From an uncultured Cellulophaga sp. (GTDB taxonomy: Bacteria; Bacteroidota; Bacteroidia; Flavobacteriales; Flavobacteriaceae): a DNA stretch of 64,000 bases. Below the pieces are notes generated by a model. It did not search any database. It saw only the letters and a program-made list of their open reading frames with translations, and was not told where the DNA came from. Where the stretch lies: assembly GCA_947492955.1 (NCBI GenBank), contig CANLOV010000007.1:186001-250000 (forward strand), given 5' to 3'. The stretch's first letter is position 1. Each line of letters opens with the position of its first letter. Below, piece by piece: positions 29,046 to 40,529 of this stretch. The position numbers and the translations under genes were made by a program.

Positions 29046-31016
29046 TTAGTTATTAAAAGTATGCAAGCCTTTCATTAACCATTGTTTATAGCTTTCTTTA
29101 TCTGTAACAGAAATTGAGCTATTTAAAACTTCTAATTCTGGAGATAATAAAACATAGTAGGGTTGCGATGCAACATTAAAATTTATGGTTTGAAAAGTGC
29201 CCCATTTTTCTCCTTCAGAATCTATTCTTTTAACTCTACCAGACGGATATTTAAAGTCAAATTTTTGATTTTCTTTTAGCTCTTTTCTATTATCATCTGT
29301 ATATAATGATATTAATACATACTCTTCATTTATTAGCTTAAAAATAGCTGGGTCACTCCAAACATTTTCCTCCATTTTTCGGCAGTTAACACATGCCCAA
29401 CCCGTAAAATCTAATAGTATTGGCTTGTGTACGTCTTTTGCATAAGCCAAACCTTCATCAAAATTTTTAAAACAATTTAAACCTAAAGGGCAATTGTTTT
29501 TTTGCTGAAAAATACTATAAAAATCTGGTGGAGGAAAACCACTTAAAGCTTTTAGGTTAGTTACTTTTACTAATCCTAACAGTAAATAAATGGCAAATGC
29601 CGCACTTAATAATCCTGTAATTTTTCTTGTCCCAGATAGTTTTTGCTTTGGAGCATCGTGCGGGAACTTATATATGCCAAATAGATATAGGGCTAGTAAT
29701 ACAAAAAGTAAAATCCAAACTCCTAAGAATATTTCTCTTTTTAAGAGTCCCCAATGCCCTACTAAGTCAGCATTTGATAAGAACTTTAATGCTAATGCTA
29801 ATTCTAAAAAGCCCAAAACGACCTTTACCGTTGTCATCCATCCGCCAGATTTTGGTAATGAATTTAACCATGCCGGAAATAAGGCAAATAAAGCAAAAGG
29901 TAAGGCTAAAGCAGCGCCAAAGCCTAGCATTCCTGTAGATAAATTGGTAGCTACATCGCCTTCGGCTAATGCTGTGCTCCCTAATAAACCTCCTAATATA
30001 GGCCCTGTACAAGAAAAGGATACTATAGCTAGGGTTACTGCCATAAAAAATATACCTATGGCTCCTCCTGCTTTGTACGATGCTTCGTCCATTTTATTTG
30101 CCCAAGATGCTGGCAATGTTAGCTCATAATATCCAAAAAAGGAGAAAGAAAAAAACACAAAAATGATAAAGAAAAACAGGTTTAACCATATGTTGGTTGC
30201 TATAGTATTTAAAATTTGTGAGTCTACAGAATCGAATAAATGAAAGGGTAAACTCAATAAAAAATAAATTAAAATTATAAAAAAGCCATACAATAAAGCA
30301 TTCCTTATTCCTTTAGATTTTGTTCCCGATTGTTTGGTAAAAAACGATACTGTTAAAGGAATCATTGGAAATACACATGGCGTTAATAAAGCTATAAGTC
30401 CGCCTAAAAAACCTAGACCAAAAATCATCCATAAACTAGAGTTCTTAGCTATTTCTGCTGTTTTGCCTTCTGTAAGTCGCTCTTTATTTTTTAAATCTAA
30501 TTGCAAAGCATTACTTAAAAGCTTACTTCTTTCGTCTATCCTTTTTTCTTCTAATACTACTGCTTGCCCATCTAATGAGAAAATAAAATCTTTATCGGCA
30601 GGAATACACACTTCTTTACATACCTGATAAAATATGTTTACTTCCACTTGTTTTATTGTTGGGTCTAGTAATTTTATCTTTTGTGTAAATACCGCCTCAT
30701 CTTTAAAAAAAGTCTCATCTACCTCAAAAACATCACTATATTGAGTGTAGGTTTTACTTTCTTTAGATTTACCCTCTAACTCATAATTCTGCCCTAGGTT
30801 TTTATACGTAAACTGACTTGGCATAGAACCACCCTCCTGTGTATATTGAGAATAAATATGCCAATCTTTAAAAATTTTAGCTTTAAAAATAAGTTCGTAC
30901 TCGGTTTCCGAAAGCTTATTTACTTCTTGTTTCCAAATAACTGGTTCTTCATTAGTTTGGGAGTATCCAAAGAAATTTAAAAAAAATAACGCGATTACTA
31001 CTAAAAAATATCTCAT
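29046..31016 (-). CDS. dsbD: DsbD-type protein-disulfide reductase / cytochrome c biogenesis transmembrane protein
   Basis: 656 aa; N-terminal periplasmic domain, TM core LLTPCVFPMIPLTVSFF, thioredoxin-like C-terminus with WACVNCRKME. Confidence 0.85.
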   Translation of the reverse strand: MRYFLVVIALFFLNFFGYSQTNEEPVIWKQEVNKLSETEYELIFKAKIFKDWHIYSQYTQEGGSMPSQFTYKNLGQNYELEGKSKESKTYTQYSDVFEVDETFFKDEAVFTQKIKLLDPTIKQVEVNIFYQVCKEVCIPADKDFIFSLDGQAVVLEEKRIDERSKLLSNALQLDLKNKERLTEGKTAEIAKNSSLWMIFGLGFLGGLIALLTPCVFPMIPLTVSFFTKQSGTKSKGIRNALLYGFFIILIYFLLSLPFHLFDSVDSQILNTIATNIWLNLFFFIIFVFFSFSFFGYYELTLPASWANKMDEASYKAGGAIGIFFMAVTLAIVSFSCTGPILGGLLGSTALAEGDVATNLSTGMLGFGAALALPFALFALFPAWLNSLPKSGGWMTTVKVVLGFLELALALKFLSNADLVGHWGLLKREIFLGVWILLFVLLALYLFGIYKFPHDAPKQKLSGTRKITGLLSAAFAIYLLLGLVKVTNLKALSGFPPPDFYSIFQQKNNCPLGLNCFKNFDEGLAYAKDVHKPILLDFTGWACVNCRKMEENVWSDPAIFKLINEEYVLISLYTDDNRKELKENQKFDFKYPSGRVKRIDSEGEKWGTFQTINFNVASQPYYVLLSPELEVLNSSISVTDKESYKQWLMKGLHTFNN

Positions 31017-32320
31017 TTATCTATTGTAAATTTTAAAACCTGTTGTCCTTTTTGAGTCACTTTAAAACGATTATCTGATCTTCTACCTATAATCCATATA
31101 ATATCATCACCAGAACACAACAACCATTGTTCTTCTTTTGCGATAGCATTTAGTTTTTCATCTTTAAAAAACTTAGCTACTCGTTTTTTTCCTCGCATAC
31201 CAAAAGGGTAAAAATAGTCGCCTTTTCTCCATTTTCTTACAATTAAAGGAAATTTTAACGTTTCTCTACTTACATATATAATATCCTTTGACTTCTCTTC
31301 TATAGCTGCTACTGAACTTATTTTTAATGATATAGGTTTTGCTAAAAATGTATCGCTCTCTTGTATTAGATAGGTTTTTTCTTGTTTTATTTTAATAGGT
31401 TGAAGTAATAAATGAGACCTATCCTTTACCAAACGATGTGTTTTAGAATACACTTCTTTACCACTACTTGCTATTAATAAAGAAACAATATCTTCCCAGG
31501 CAGTAAATCCATAACTTTTAAACAAACCATATATATATCCTTTCTGAGGGCTTAATACTGCTAAGTCTGCTATACTAATTTTAACAATTTCTTTTTCCTT
31601 ATTAAATAACTCTTGCTTTAATTTTTGAATAGACTGCTCTGATATCTCTGCGGTTTGCCCCAAAAAATGCTGTGTCTTCTTAAAATTATCTAGAAAAGAG
31701 GGGTGTAATTCCTTTAACACTGGCATTATTTTATGCCTTATTTTATTTCGTATATACTTTGTTTCCGCATTACTTATATCTTCTCTCCACTGTATGTTTT
31801 CTTCAGAAGCATAAGCATTAATCTCTTCTCTAGAAAAATTAAGTAACGGTCTTGCTAGTGTTTCTGTGTGTTCTGGAATACCTATTAAACCATCTATTCC
31901 TGTTCCTCTAGATAAGTTTATTAAAAAAGTTTCTACTGCATCATCTGCATGATGAGCGGTTACTATGTAACTTAATTTATGTATGCTCAATAATTCTAAA
32001 AACCATGCATAACGGAGTTCTCTTGCGGCTATTTGAGTAGATGTTTTTTTCTCTGCTACATATTTTTTAGTATCGAAATGAGTAACAAAAAAAGGTTTGT
32101 TTAATTGCTTGGCTAAATCTTTTACAAAAGCTTCGTCCTTATTACTATCTTCTCCTCTTAAGTTAAAATTACAATGTGCAATTGAAAAATCTAAATTGCA
32201 TTTAGCACATAAATATGCCAATACCACACTATCTAAACCACCACTACAAGCCAGTAAAAATTTGGTTTGTTGTAATAATGGAAACTTAATATCTATATGT
32301 TTTTTAAACGATTCTAACAC
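31013..32320 (-). CDS. tilS: tRNA(Ile)-lysidine synthase
   Basis: 435 aa; PP-loop LLACSGGLDSVVLAYL, TAHHADDAVETFLINLSRGTGIDGL; 4-bp overlap with dsbD. Confidence 0.93.
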   Translation of the reverse strand: MLESFKKHIDIKFPLLQQTKFLLACSGGLDSVVLAYLCAKCNLDFSIAHCNFNLRGEDSNKDEAFVKDLAKQLNKPFFVTHFDTKKYVAEKKTSTQIAARELRYAWFLELLSIHKLSYIVTAHHADDAVETFLINLSRGTGIDGLIGIPEHTETLARPLLNFSREEINAYASEENIQWREDISNAETKYIRNKIRHKIMPVLKELHPSFLDNFKKTQHFLGQTAEISEQSIQKLKQELFNKEKEIVKISIADLAVLSPQKGYIYGLFKSYGFTAWEDIVSLLIASSGKEVYSKTHRLVKDRSHLLLQPIKIKQEKTYLIQESDTFLAKPISLKISSVAAIEEKSKDIIYVSRETLKFPLIVRKWRKGDYFYPFGMRGKKRVAKFFKDEKLNAIAKEEQWLLCSGDDIIWIIGRRSDNRFKVTQKGQQVLKFTIDK

Positions 32321-32503
32321 TTTGCTGTAAAAAATTGTAATGCGAAATTAGAAATTAATAAATTGAAATTTATAATAAATAGTTGATTTTACTATAATTA
32401 ACGAATTATACTTCCTTAACATAGCTATTATAATTACTTATTGTCGTAAGCAAACAATATGTGTAGCCATTCTTCGTTGCTAATACACTAAAACCCCCAA
32501 CTT

Positions 32504-32884
32504 ATGCATAAATTATATTTAATTTTATTTTCCTTATTATTTACTATCAATACTACTGATAATGATTGTGATCTAGCGTATACCAATGCTACATACGCTT
32601 TATCGCACGCTAAAAAAGCTTTTAAAGCTAATAATTTTGACCACCAAAAGTTTTATTCTGAGAAAGTTTTAGACTCTTACCAAAAAATTACCAAGTATTT
32701 AGAAAATTGTGATTGTGGCGATTTACCGGAAAAAGTGCGCGATGCTATGGATGCTGTGGAAAATGCTGCTGATCCAGTAGATTGGGATAGAGGACGCTAC
32801 TACAGTAAAAAAACATACAATAGCACTATAGATTTAATTACTGCTCTAGATATGCTTTCTTCTTCTGAAACTGTTACTGAATAA
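32504..32884 (+). CDS. Conserved hypothetical protein with signal peptide
   Basis: 126 aa ORF, N-terminal hydrophobic segment; resembles small secreted flavobacterial proteins. Confidence 0.7.
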   Translation: MHKLYLILFSLLFTINTTDNDCDLAYTNATYALSHAKKAFKANNFDHQKFYSEKVLDSYQKITKYLENCDCGDLPEKVRDAMDAVENAADPVDWDRGRYYSKKTYNSTIDLITALDMLSSSETVTE

Positions 32885-32922
32885 TATTTTATAATAAAGC
32901 TTATATTCTCTTAAATTACAGA

Positions 32923-32966
32923 AAAAAATATGCCTATTTACTCAAAAGTAAATAGGCATATTTTTT
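32923..32966. terminator. Bidirectional terminator between 32504 ORF and hisIE
   Basis: AAAAAATATGCCTATTTACT-CAAA-AGTAAATAGGCATATTTTTT, perfect 20-bp stem with A/T flanks. Confidence 0.85.
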
Positions 32967-32980
32967 ATATTACTATTATC

Positions 32981-33595
32981 TTAATGTCTGTTCTTTAAAA
33001 CTTCTACTATATCATTTAATTTAAAGCCTTTTGCTTGTAATAAAATAAGGTAATGAAATAATAAATCTGCACTTTCATCTAAAAACAGTTTATCATCGTT
33101 GTCTTTCGCTTCTATTACTACTTCAACAGCTTCCTCTCCCACTTTCTGAGCTACTTTATTAATTCCTTTTTGAAACAAAGATGATACATAGCTCATTTTT
33201 TCATCAATATTAGCTACATCTTCTGCTTGCTGTTTTCTATGGGTAATAACGCCTTCTAAAGTTGATAAAAAACCAAAATCATTTTCATTCTTCTCATTCC
33301 AACATGTATCACTTCCTGTATGGCAAGTTGGTCCTACAGGGTTTACTGTAATTAGTAGCGTATCATTATCGCAATCGTTCTTAATAGCTACTAAGTTTAA
33401 AAAGTTTCCGCTCTCTTCTCCTTTGGTCCACAAACGATTCTTTGTTCTGCTATAAAAAGTTACTTTTTTAGTTTCTTTTGTTTTCGCAAAAGCTTCCTCA
33501 TTCATATACCCCAACATTAAAACACTTTTTGTAGTTGCGTCTTGAATAATAGCTGGTACTAATCCATCATTATTTTTATTAAAATCTATTTTCAT
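32981..33595 (-). CDS. hisIE: Bifunctional phosphoribosyl-AMP cyclohydrolase / phosphoribosyl-ATP diphosphatase
   Basis: 204 aa; VLMLGYMNEEAF, RLWTKGEESGNFL, GPTCHTGSDTCW, C-terminal VGEEAVEVVIEAK. Confidence 0.95.
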   Translation of the reverse strand: MKIDFNKNNDGLVPAIIQDATTKSVLMLGYMNEEAFAKTKETKKVTFYSRTKNRLWTKGEESGNFLNLVAIKNDCDNDTLLITVNPVGPTCHTGSDTCWNEKNENDFGFLSTLEGVITHRKQQAEDVANIDEKMSYVSSLFQKGINKVAQKVGEEAVEVVIEAKDNDDKLFLDESADLLFHYLILLQAKGFKLNDIVEVLKNRH

Positions 33596-33645
33596 AATCT
33601 TAGTTATTCGTTGATGGTTCTGTTATCCATCAGAAAAAATATGTA

Positions 33646-34401
33646 TTATAGCCTAACTGGTATTCCTTTTTCTTGTAATGCTTCTTTTAAATCTTTAATC
33701 TCTATTTCTTTAAAATGAAACACACTTGCCGCTAAGGCTGCATCTGATTTTCCGTACACAAAGGTATCAATAAAATGCTGCACATTCCCTGCTCCGCCAG
33801 ATGCAATTATAGGAATATTTAATTCGGTAGATAATTTATACAAAGCTTCATCTGCAAAACCATCTTTTGTACCATCATTATCCATAGATGTAAATAATAT
33901 TTCTCCGGCTCCTCTTTGTTCTACTTCTTTAGCCCAATCGAACAAATTAAGTTCCGTAGGTACTTTACCACCTACCAAATGTACTATCCATTCGCCATCT
34001 ATTTGTTTTGCATCTATAGCTACAACTACACATTGCGAACCAAATTTACCTGCTAAATCGTTTATTAATTGTGGATTTTTAACTGCCGATGAATTAATAG
34101 AGACCTTGTCTGCTCCGTTTTGCAATAAAATATCTACATCTTCAATAGATGAAATTCCGCCACCTACTGTAAATGGTATGTTTACTTTTTCTGCCACACG
34201 TAGTACTAAGTCTGCCAATGTTCTTCGCCTTTCTTCTGTAGCCGATATATCTAAAAACACCAGCTCATCTGCTCCTGTTTCTGCATATATTTTTGCTAAC
34301 TCTACCGGGTCACCTGCATCTCTTAAGTCTACAAAATTAACGCCTTTAACGGTTCTTCCGTTTTTAATATCTAGGCAAGGAATTATTCTTTTTGTAAGCA
34401 T
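33646..34401 (-). CDS. hisF: Imidazole glycerol phosphate synthase cyclase subunit
   Basis: 251 aa; [42 protein letters not shown]. Confidence 0.96.
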   Translation of the reverse strand: MLTKRIIPCLDIKNGRTVKGVNFVDLRDAGDPVELAKIYAETGADELVFLDISATEERRRTLADLVLRVAEKVNIPFTVGGGISSIEDVDILLQNGADKVSINSSAVKNPQLINDLAGKFGSQCVVVAIDAKQIDGEWIVHLVGGKVPTELNLFDWAKEVEQRGAGEILFTSMDNDGTKDGFADEALYKLSTELNIPIIASGGAGNVQHFIDTFVYGKSDAALAASVFHFKEIEIKDLKEALQEKGIPVRL

Positions 34402-34404
34402 AGC

Positions 34405-34746
34405 TTATCCTATTTTTGTTCCGTTTTTTACTTTACGTTCTGGTTGCATTAATATTACCTCTTTATCTTCTCCTAAACCTCCTAGTATTAAACATTCACT
34501 CATTATATTCGCTATTTGTTTAGGAGGAAAATTTACAACTGCAACTACTTGTTTTCCAATAATTTCTTCGCAAGTGTACAATTTTGTAACCTGAGCCGAT
34601 GTTTTTTTAATTCCCAAATCGCCAAAATCTATAGTAATTTTATACGCTGGATTTCTAACCTCTTTAAACACCTCTGCTGAAATAACAGTTCCTATTCGCA
34701 TTTCTACTTTAGAAAAATCTTCCCAGCTTAAACTATTGGCTTTCAT
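34405..34746 (-). CDS. CsaA-like tRNA-binding domain protein
   Basis: 113 aa; SWEDFSKVEMRIGTVISAE, KTSAQVTKLYTCEEIIGKQVVAVVNFPPKQIANIMSECLILG (CsaA/EMAP-II OB fold). Confidence 0.85.
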   Translation of the reverse strand: MKANSLSWEDFSKVEMRIGTVISAEVFKEVRNPAYKITIDFGDLGIKKTSAQVTKLYTCEEIIGKQVVAVVNFPPKQIANIMSECLILGGLGEDKEVILMQPERKVKNGTKIG

Positions 34747-34747
34747 A

Positions 34748-35476
34748 TTAACTATTTAATATAAAATCTTCTAATTGTTTTAAACTAATTCTATTTTCAT
34801 AAATAGCTTTACCGATAATAGTTCCTTCGCAACCTAATTCTGCTAATTTTGGCAACTCATCAAAAGTAGATATACCTCCACTAGCAATTAGTTTTAATCC
34901 TGAAGCTGTTTCTGATAAAATCTTTTTGTACAAATTAAAAGATGGGCCTTCTAACATACCATCCTTACTAATATCTGTACAGATTACATAGCTTACTCCT
35001 TCTTTTTGGTAGGTTTGAATAAAAGGAATTAATTCTTCCTTAGACTCTTCTAACCAACCAGAAACTGCTACTTTTTCATCTTTAGCATCTGCTCCCAGAA
35101 TAATTTTATCTGCTCCAAACTTTGCTAACCAATTGGTAAATGTTTCTTTATCTTTTACAGCAATACTACCTCCCGTAATTTGGTTGGCTCCACTTTCAAA
35201 AGCAATACGTAAATCATCATCCGTTTTTAATCCGCCACCAAAATCAATCTTTAAACTTGTTTTTTTAGCTATCTGCTCCAATACTTTATGGTTTACAATA
35301 TGTTTAGACTTGGCACCATCTAAATCTACCAAATGCAAATGTGTAATTCCATGTGCTTCAAACTGTTTTGCTACTTCTAAAGGGTTTTCATTATATATTT
35401 TCTTAGTATCGTAATCTCCCTTAGAAAGCCTTACACATTGTCCTTCTATAATATCTATTGCTGGTATAATTCTCAT
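34748..35476 (-). CDS. hisA: ProFAR isomerase
   Basis: 242 aa; [43 protein letters not shown]. Confidence 0.95.
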   Translation of the reverse strand: MRIIPAIDIIEGQCVRLSKGDYDTKKIYNENPLEVAKQFEAHGITHLHLVDLDGAKSKHIVNHKVLEQIAKKTSLKIDFGGGLKTDDDLRIAFESGANQITGGSIAVKDKETFTNWLAKFGADKIILGADAKDEKVAVSGWLEESKEELIPFIQTYQKEGVSYVICTDISKDGMLEGPSFNLYKKILSETASGLKLIASGGISTFDELPKLAELGCEGTIIGKAIYENRISLKQLEDFILNS

Positions 35477-35591
35477 TGTTTAAGTTTTATATTAGAAATT
35501 AAAGTTTAGAAGTTTATTTTATTCTTCCTGGGTGTATTAATTGAAGAAACAATAATTGATAATATTTGATTTGCTTTATCATGAATTCTTT

Positions 35592-36188
35592 TTAGTAATC
35601 GAATATTTTATTTTCATCGGTTTCTTTAATCAATATATTACCTTTCAAATCTGTAATCTCTAATTTTATAAATTTTCCCTTTGTATAGTATATTTTTTTT
35701 AAATCGTTTTTTCTTTTATAAACAATGAAACCTTGTCTTAATCCATTTTCGTCATCATATCCAGTGGTGTCATTTTCAAATACAAAATATCTCTTTTCAT
35801 ACATTTTTAATTTAGAAATATCTTTATTCAATTCTTTGTTCTTTACATAGAATTTTGTTGCTAAATTAAATGGTTCTTCAAATTGAACTACAAAATCATA
35901 TGCACAAATACAGTCACATGGAGTCCCTATTTCTTTTAAATCAATCTTAACAATATTATCAATCTTGTTACTTTCCAATTTAAATTCAACACAGCAAGTA
36001 GCTTTAGTTGAAAAATGAATTATTCTAGCATTTTCAGTTATAGAGTCTTTCACAAGTCTTGTATTAAACCTATGAGCATCAATATTTTCATCGCACTTAA
36101 CACTAAGAATTTTAGATTTAACTTTAAATTCTTGTCCAAAAATTAAATTTGAAAAAAAAATTAACAATATAAAACTCAATTTATTCAT
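35592..36188 (-). CDS. Hypothetical secreted protein, inserted in his operon
   Basis: 198 aa; N-terminal signal peptide MNKLSFILLIFFSNLIFGQ. Confidence 0.75.
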   Translation of the reverse strand: MNKLSFILLIFFSNLIFGQEFKVKSKILSVKCDENIDAHRFNTRLVKDSITENARIIHFSTKATCCVEFKLESNKIDNIVKIDLKEIGTPCDCICAYDFVVQFEEPFNLATKFYVKNKELNKDISKLKMYEKRYFVFENDTTGYDDENGLRQGFIVYKRKNDLKKIYYTKGKFIKLEITDLKGNILIKETDENKIFDY

Positions 36189-36237
36189 TATGAATACACT
36201 AAAATCTATTTAACAAGTATTTTGATTTATAATTAGT

Positions 36238-36822
36238 TTACACTATTTCTAAAAAATTCTTTAAAATTTTCTCCCCCACACTACTACTTTTTTCTGGATG
36301 AAATTGCGTTCCGTAAAAATTATCTTTCTGCAAAGCTGCACTATAACTAATATCGTACTCTGCTTCTGCAATAGTTTCTTTACATAAAGGCGCATAAAAA
36401 CTGTGTACCAAATAAATATACTCTTTCTCTGCTATCTCTTTAAATAGGTTAGATTTTAGATTGGTAATTTGATTCCAACCTATCTGGGGTACTTTTACTC
36501 TATTAGAAAACTTTATAACATCTACATTAAAAATTCCTAAGCCTACAGTATTTCCTTCTTCCGATGAATTACACATGAGTTGCATTCCTAAACAGATACC
36601 AAAAACAGGTTGCTTTAAGGTCGGTACTAACTTATCTAGTCCACTTTCTCTAAGCTTTTTCATGGCACTGCTAGCTTCCCCTACTCCTGGAAATATTACT
36701 TTATCAGCAGCTTTTATTTCTTCTACATTATCACTTAAAACAGCCTCATAGCCTAAACGTTGTATCGCAAATTTAATACTCTGTATGTTTCCTGCTCCGT
36801 AATTTATGATTACTATTTTCAT
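36238..36822 (-). CDS. hisH: Imidazole glycerol phosphate synthase glutaminase subunit
   Basis: 194 aa; MKIVIINYGAGNIQSI, VFGICLGMQLM, YGTQFHPEKSS. Confidence 0.96.
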   Translation of the reverse strand: MKIVIINYGAGNIQSIKFAIQRLGYEAVLSDNVEEIKAADKVIFPGVGEASSAMKKLRESGLDKLVPTLKQPVFGICLGMQLMCNSSEEGNTVGLGIFNVDVIKFSNRVKVPQIGWNQITNLKSNLFKEIAEKEYIYLVHSFYAPLCKETIAEAEYDISYSAALQKDNFYGTQFHPEKSSSVGEKILKNFLEIV

Positions 36823-36897
36823 TTTTATATAAGTAGTTAAGGAGTTAAGAATGTAAGTAGTTAAAAAACATCAACGCCATAATTCTTAACCACTTAA

Positions 36898-38037
36898 TTA
36901 TAACATTCCTTTTGTACTTGGTAAAAACATTTTATTAGCATCGCGTTTTACTGCCATTTTCATTGCTTTTGCAAATGCTTTAAAAATACCTTCTATTTTA
37001 TGGTGCTCGTTGTCTCCTTCTGCTTTTATATTTAAATTACATTTTGCGCCGTCTGTAAACGATTTAAATAAGTGTAAAAACATTTCTGTTGGCATATCGC
37101 CTATTTTTTCTCGTTTAAAATCGGCTTCCCAAACCAACCAAGGGCGACCACCAAAATCTACCGCTGCTTGCGCCAAACAATCATCCATAGGTAAACAGAA
37201 TCCGTAACGTTCTATGCCTAGCTTGTTTCCTAATGCTTTAGAGAATAATTCTCCTAAAGCTATCATCGTATCTTCTATAGTATGGTGCTCGTCTACCTCT
37301 AAATCTCCATCTACCTTTACCGTTAAATCCATTGCTCCATGGCGACCAATTTGATCTAACATATGATCAAAGAAATGTAAACCAGTAGCTATATCGTTTT
37401 TACCAGAACCATCTAGATTTAGTTTAATATATATCTTAGTTTCATTGGTATTTCTTGTTATTTCTGCTACACGGTCTTCTAATTTTAAAAACTCATAGAT
37501 TGCTGCCCAATCTGTAGATGTTAGGGCTATACAATCTAGAATAGCTTGTTTATCTGTTTCTATTTCATCTGCTCCTAACTCAGGGTCTTCTGATAAAAAA
37601 ATACCTTTAGCTCCTAAATTCTTTGCCAATTCCATATCAGTAATACGGTCTCCCAAAACAAATGAATTTTCTAAATCGTATTGTTCTTTATCAAAATACT
37701 GCGTTAACAATCCTGTTCTAGGTTTGCGAGTATCCGCATTTTCATGCGGAAAAGTTTTATCTATATGTATAGCACTGAATACTACTCCTTCTTTTTCAAA
37801 AGCTGAAATAATCTTATGCTGAGGTGGCCAAAACGTATCTTCAGGGAAAGAGTCTGTCCCTAAACCATCTTGATTTGTTACCATCACCAATTCATAATCT
37901 AATTCAGCGGCAATTTTTGCCATATATTGGAATACTTTTGGGTAGTATTCTAACTTTTCTAAACTATCTAATTGATAATCTACTGGTGGCTCTAATACCA
38001 GTGTACCATCTCTGTCTATAAATAATACTTTTTTCAT
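36898..38037 (-). CDS. hisB: Bifunctional histidinol-phosphatase / imidazoleglycerol-phosphate dehydratase
   Basis: 379 aa; HAD motif [13 protein letters not shown] plus IGPD motifs [39 protein letters not shown]. Confidence 0.96.
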   Translation of the reverse strand: MKKVLFIDRDGTLVLEPPVDYQLDSLEKLEYYPKVFQYMAKIAAELDYELVMVTNQDGLGTDSFPEDTFWPPQHKIISAFEKEGVVFSAIHIDKTFPHENADTRKPRTGLLTQYFDKEQYDLENSFVLGDRITDMELAKNLGAKGIFLSEDPELGADEIETDKQAILDCIALTSTDWAAIYEFLKLEDRVAEITRNTNETKIYIKLNLDGSGKNDIATGLHFFDHMLDQIGRHGAMDLTVKVDGDLEVDEHHTIEDTMIALGELFSKALGNKLGIERYGFCLPMDDCLAQAAVDFGGRPWLVWEADFKREKIGDMPTEMFLHLFKSFTDGAKCNLNIKAEGDNEHHKIEGIFKAFAKAMKMAVKRDANKMFLPSTKGML

Positions 38038-38187
38038 AATGCTGAACTTGTTTCAGTATCTGTTCGTTATAAAACCCTAAACTCATTGAGGGCTTACTAT
38101 TTTATTTCTAATATTTTTGATTTAGGATTTAACTCTTTAATCAAATTCCATTTCCAATCTGCTCATTCAACCGTTCCTGAATCAAGT

Positions 38188-39234
38188 TCAGGATTTCGAA
38201 ATAGATTGCAATACTGCAATCAATTTCTCATTCTCCCCAGGTGTTCCTACTGTAAAACGCAAGGTGTTTTCACATAAAGCCTGCGTTGTTCTATTACGAA
38301 CCACTATTCCTTTTTCTAATAACTGATTATACCTTTTTGTTGCGTTATCTACTTTTGCTAGTATAAAATTAGCATCGGAATTATAAACTTTAGTTACATA
38401 GCTAACCTGTGCTAATGTTTTAGATAATTTTTCTCTTTCTTCTAAAATAACAGCTATTTCTGTAGCTACAGATTTTGTATCTATAACACGTTCTAATGCT
38501 CTTTGTTGCGTAAGCTCATTTACATTATAAGGTGGTTTAATTTTATTTAAAACAGTTATAATCTCTTCTGAGGCATAACACAAGCCTAAACGTATACCTG
38601 CCATTCCGTATGCTTTAGATAAAGTTTGTGTTACTATAAGATTTGGGTACTTTTCTAATTGATTAATCCAAGTATTTGTTTTAGAAAAATCTATATATGC
38701 TTCATCTATAACCACTAAGCCATTAAAACTTTCTAATATTTTTATGATACTATCTTCTGAAAAACTGTTTCCCGTAGGGTTATTAGGTGAGCATAAGAAT
38801 ATAAACTTTGTATGAGTAGTTACTGCATCCAATATTTTGTCTACATTGGGTTCAAAATCATCTGTTAGTACTACTTCCTTGTTCTCTACCGTATTTATAC
38901 CACATAACACTTTATACATGCCATAAGTTGGTGGTAGCGTTATAATATTATCTTTTTGGGGTTCACAAAAAGCTCTAAATAATAGGTCTAAAACCTCATC
39001 GCTACCATTACCTAACAAAATATTTTCTGTCTTTACACCTTTTTGCTTTGCTAAAACCGCTTTTAAATTGCGTTGCTGAGGGTCTGGATACCTATTTACT
39101 CCATTCTCGAACGGATTTTCATTTGCATCTAAAAACACCATAGCAGAACCATCTGACACATATTCGTCTCTTGCAGAAGAATAGGGTTGTAAAGCCTTTA
39201 CATTTTCTCTTGTTATATTATCTAAACTAAACAT
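38188..39234 (-). CDS. hisC: Histidinol-phosphate aminotransferase
   Basis: 348 aa; DANENPFENGVNRYPDP, CSPNNPTGNSF, TLSKAYGMAGIRLGL. Confidence 0.95.
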   Translation of the reverse strand: MFSLDNITRENVKALQPYSSARDEYVSDGSAMVFLDANENPFENGVNRYPDPQQRNLKAVLAKQKGVKTENILLGNGSDEVLDLLFRAFCEPQKDNIITLPPTYGMYKVLCGINTVENKEVVLTDDFEPNVDKILDAVTTHTKFIFLCSPNNPTGNSFSEDSIIKILESFNGLVVIDEAYIDFSKTNTWINQLEKYPNLIVTQTLSKAYGMAGIRLGLCYASEEIITVLNKIKPPYNVNELTQQRALERVIDTKSVATEIAVILEEREKLSKTLAQVSYVTKVYNSDANFILAKVDNATKRYNQLLEKGIVVRNRTTQALCENTLRFTVGTPGENEKLIAVLQSISKS

Positions 39235-40529
39235 TATTCTAAACTCTTTAAACGTAATGTTACTGCATTTTTATGTGCTTGTAATCCTTCTGCTTCTGCC
39301 ATTAACTCAATAGCCTTTCCTATTTCTTGAATACCTGTTTCTGATATTTTCTGAAATGTCATGCTCTTCATGAAACTATCTAAATTAACCCCACTATACT
39401 GTTTGGCATAGCCATTTGTTGGTAAGGTATGGTTAGTTCCAGATGCATAATCGCCCGCACTTTCTGGCGTATAATTCCCTATAAAAACAGAGCCTGCATT
39501 TTCTATACTATTGATATATTTTTCTTCATTAGCTACACATACAATATAATGCTCTGGGCCGTATTCGTTAATTAAATCTATAGCTATTTCATCATTGGCT
39601 ACGTAAATTAATTTGCTGTTAGCTATCGCTTTTTCTGCAATATCTTTTCGTGGTAGATCATTTATCTGTTTTGTTATTTCATTCTCTACTTTTAATATAA
39701 ACTCTTTTGAAGTAGAAACTAATATTACCTGACTATCTACGCCATGCTCTGCTTGGCTTAATAAATCTGATGCTACAAAAGCTGCATTTGCTGTATCGTC
39801 TGCAACCACTAATAACTCACTTGGGCCAGCAGGCATATCTATAGCTACACCGTGTTTAGTTGCTATTTGTTTTGCTACTGTTACAAACTGGTTTCCTGGT
39901 CCAAATATTTTATATACTTGTGGTATACTTTCTGTTCCAAACGTCATCCCTGCAATAGCTTGTATGCCACCTACTTTAAATATTTTAGTAACTCCACATA
40001 AATTAGCGGTATACAATATTGCTGGGTGTATTTTTCCTTCCTTATTTGGTGGAGAACATAATACAATTTCTTTACAACCCGCAATATTCGCTGGTGTTGC
40101 TAACATTAATATGGTAGAAAATAAAGGAGCCGTTCCTCCTGGTATATATAAGCCTACTTTTTGGATTGGTCTTTTTTCTTGCCAGCATAAAACACCATTA
40201 GCTGTTTCTACCTCAACTTTAGTAGTTTTCTGAGCTGCATGGAAAACTTCAACATTTTGCTTTGCTACTGCTATTGCTTCTTTTAAGTCATCTGATACTA
40301 AAGCTTTTGCTTCTTCTATCTCTACTGCATTTACTAAAAAATCAGTTATTAAAACGCCATCAAATTTTTCAGTGTACTTTTTTAATATGATATCTCCTTC
40401 TGCTTCAACTTCTTTAAAAACTGAATTTACTGTTGCTTCAATATCAGCAACGGTTTGTGTTGGTCTTAAAAGAACCTCTTTCCAACTTTCTTTTTCCGGA
40501 TTATATATTTTATTCATTATTTCTATCAA
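39234..40529 (-). CDS. hisD: Histidinol dehydrogenase
   Basis: 431 aa; VGLYIPGGTAPLFSTILMLATPA, FGPGNQFVTVAKQ, MPAGPSELLVVAD. Confidence 0.96.
   Translation of the reverse strand: MIEIMNKIYNPEKESWKEVLLRPTQTVADIEATVNSVFKEVEAEGDIILKKYTEKFDGVLITDFLVNAVEIEEAKALVSDDLKEAIAVAKQNVEVFHAAQKTTKVEVETANGVLCWQEKRPIQKVGLYIPGGTAPLFSTILMLATPANIAGCKEIVLCSPPNKEGKIHPAILYTANLCGVTKIFKVGGIQAIAGMTFGTESIPQVYKIFGPGNQFVTVAKQIATKHGVAIDMPAGPSELLVVADDTANAAFVASDLLSQAEHGVDSQVILVSTSKEFILKVENEITKQINDLPRKDIAEKAIANSKLIYVANDEIAIDLINEYGPEHYIVCVANEEKYINSIENAGSVFIGNYTPESAGDYASGTNHTLPTNGYAKQYSGVNLDSFMKSMTFQKISETGIQEIGKAIELMAEAEGLQAHKNAVTLRLKSLE

Noticed and set aside
29590-30129. Plus-strand ORFs within dsbD (29590..30129, 29627..29938, 30334..30627)
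   Set aside because: Antisense to a well-supported DsbD-like CDS with no recognisable protein features.
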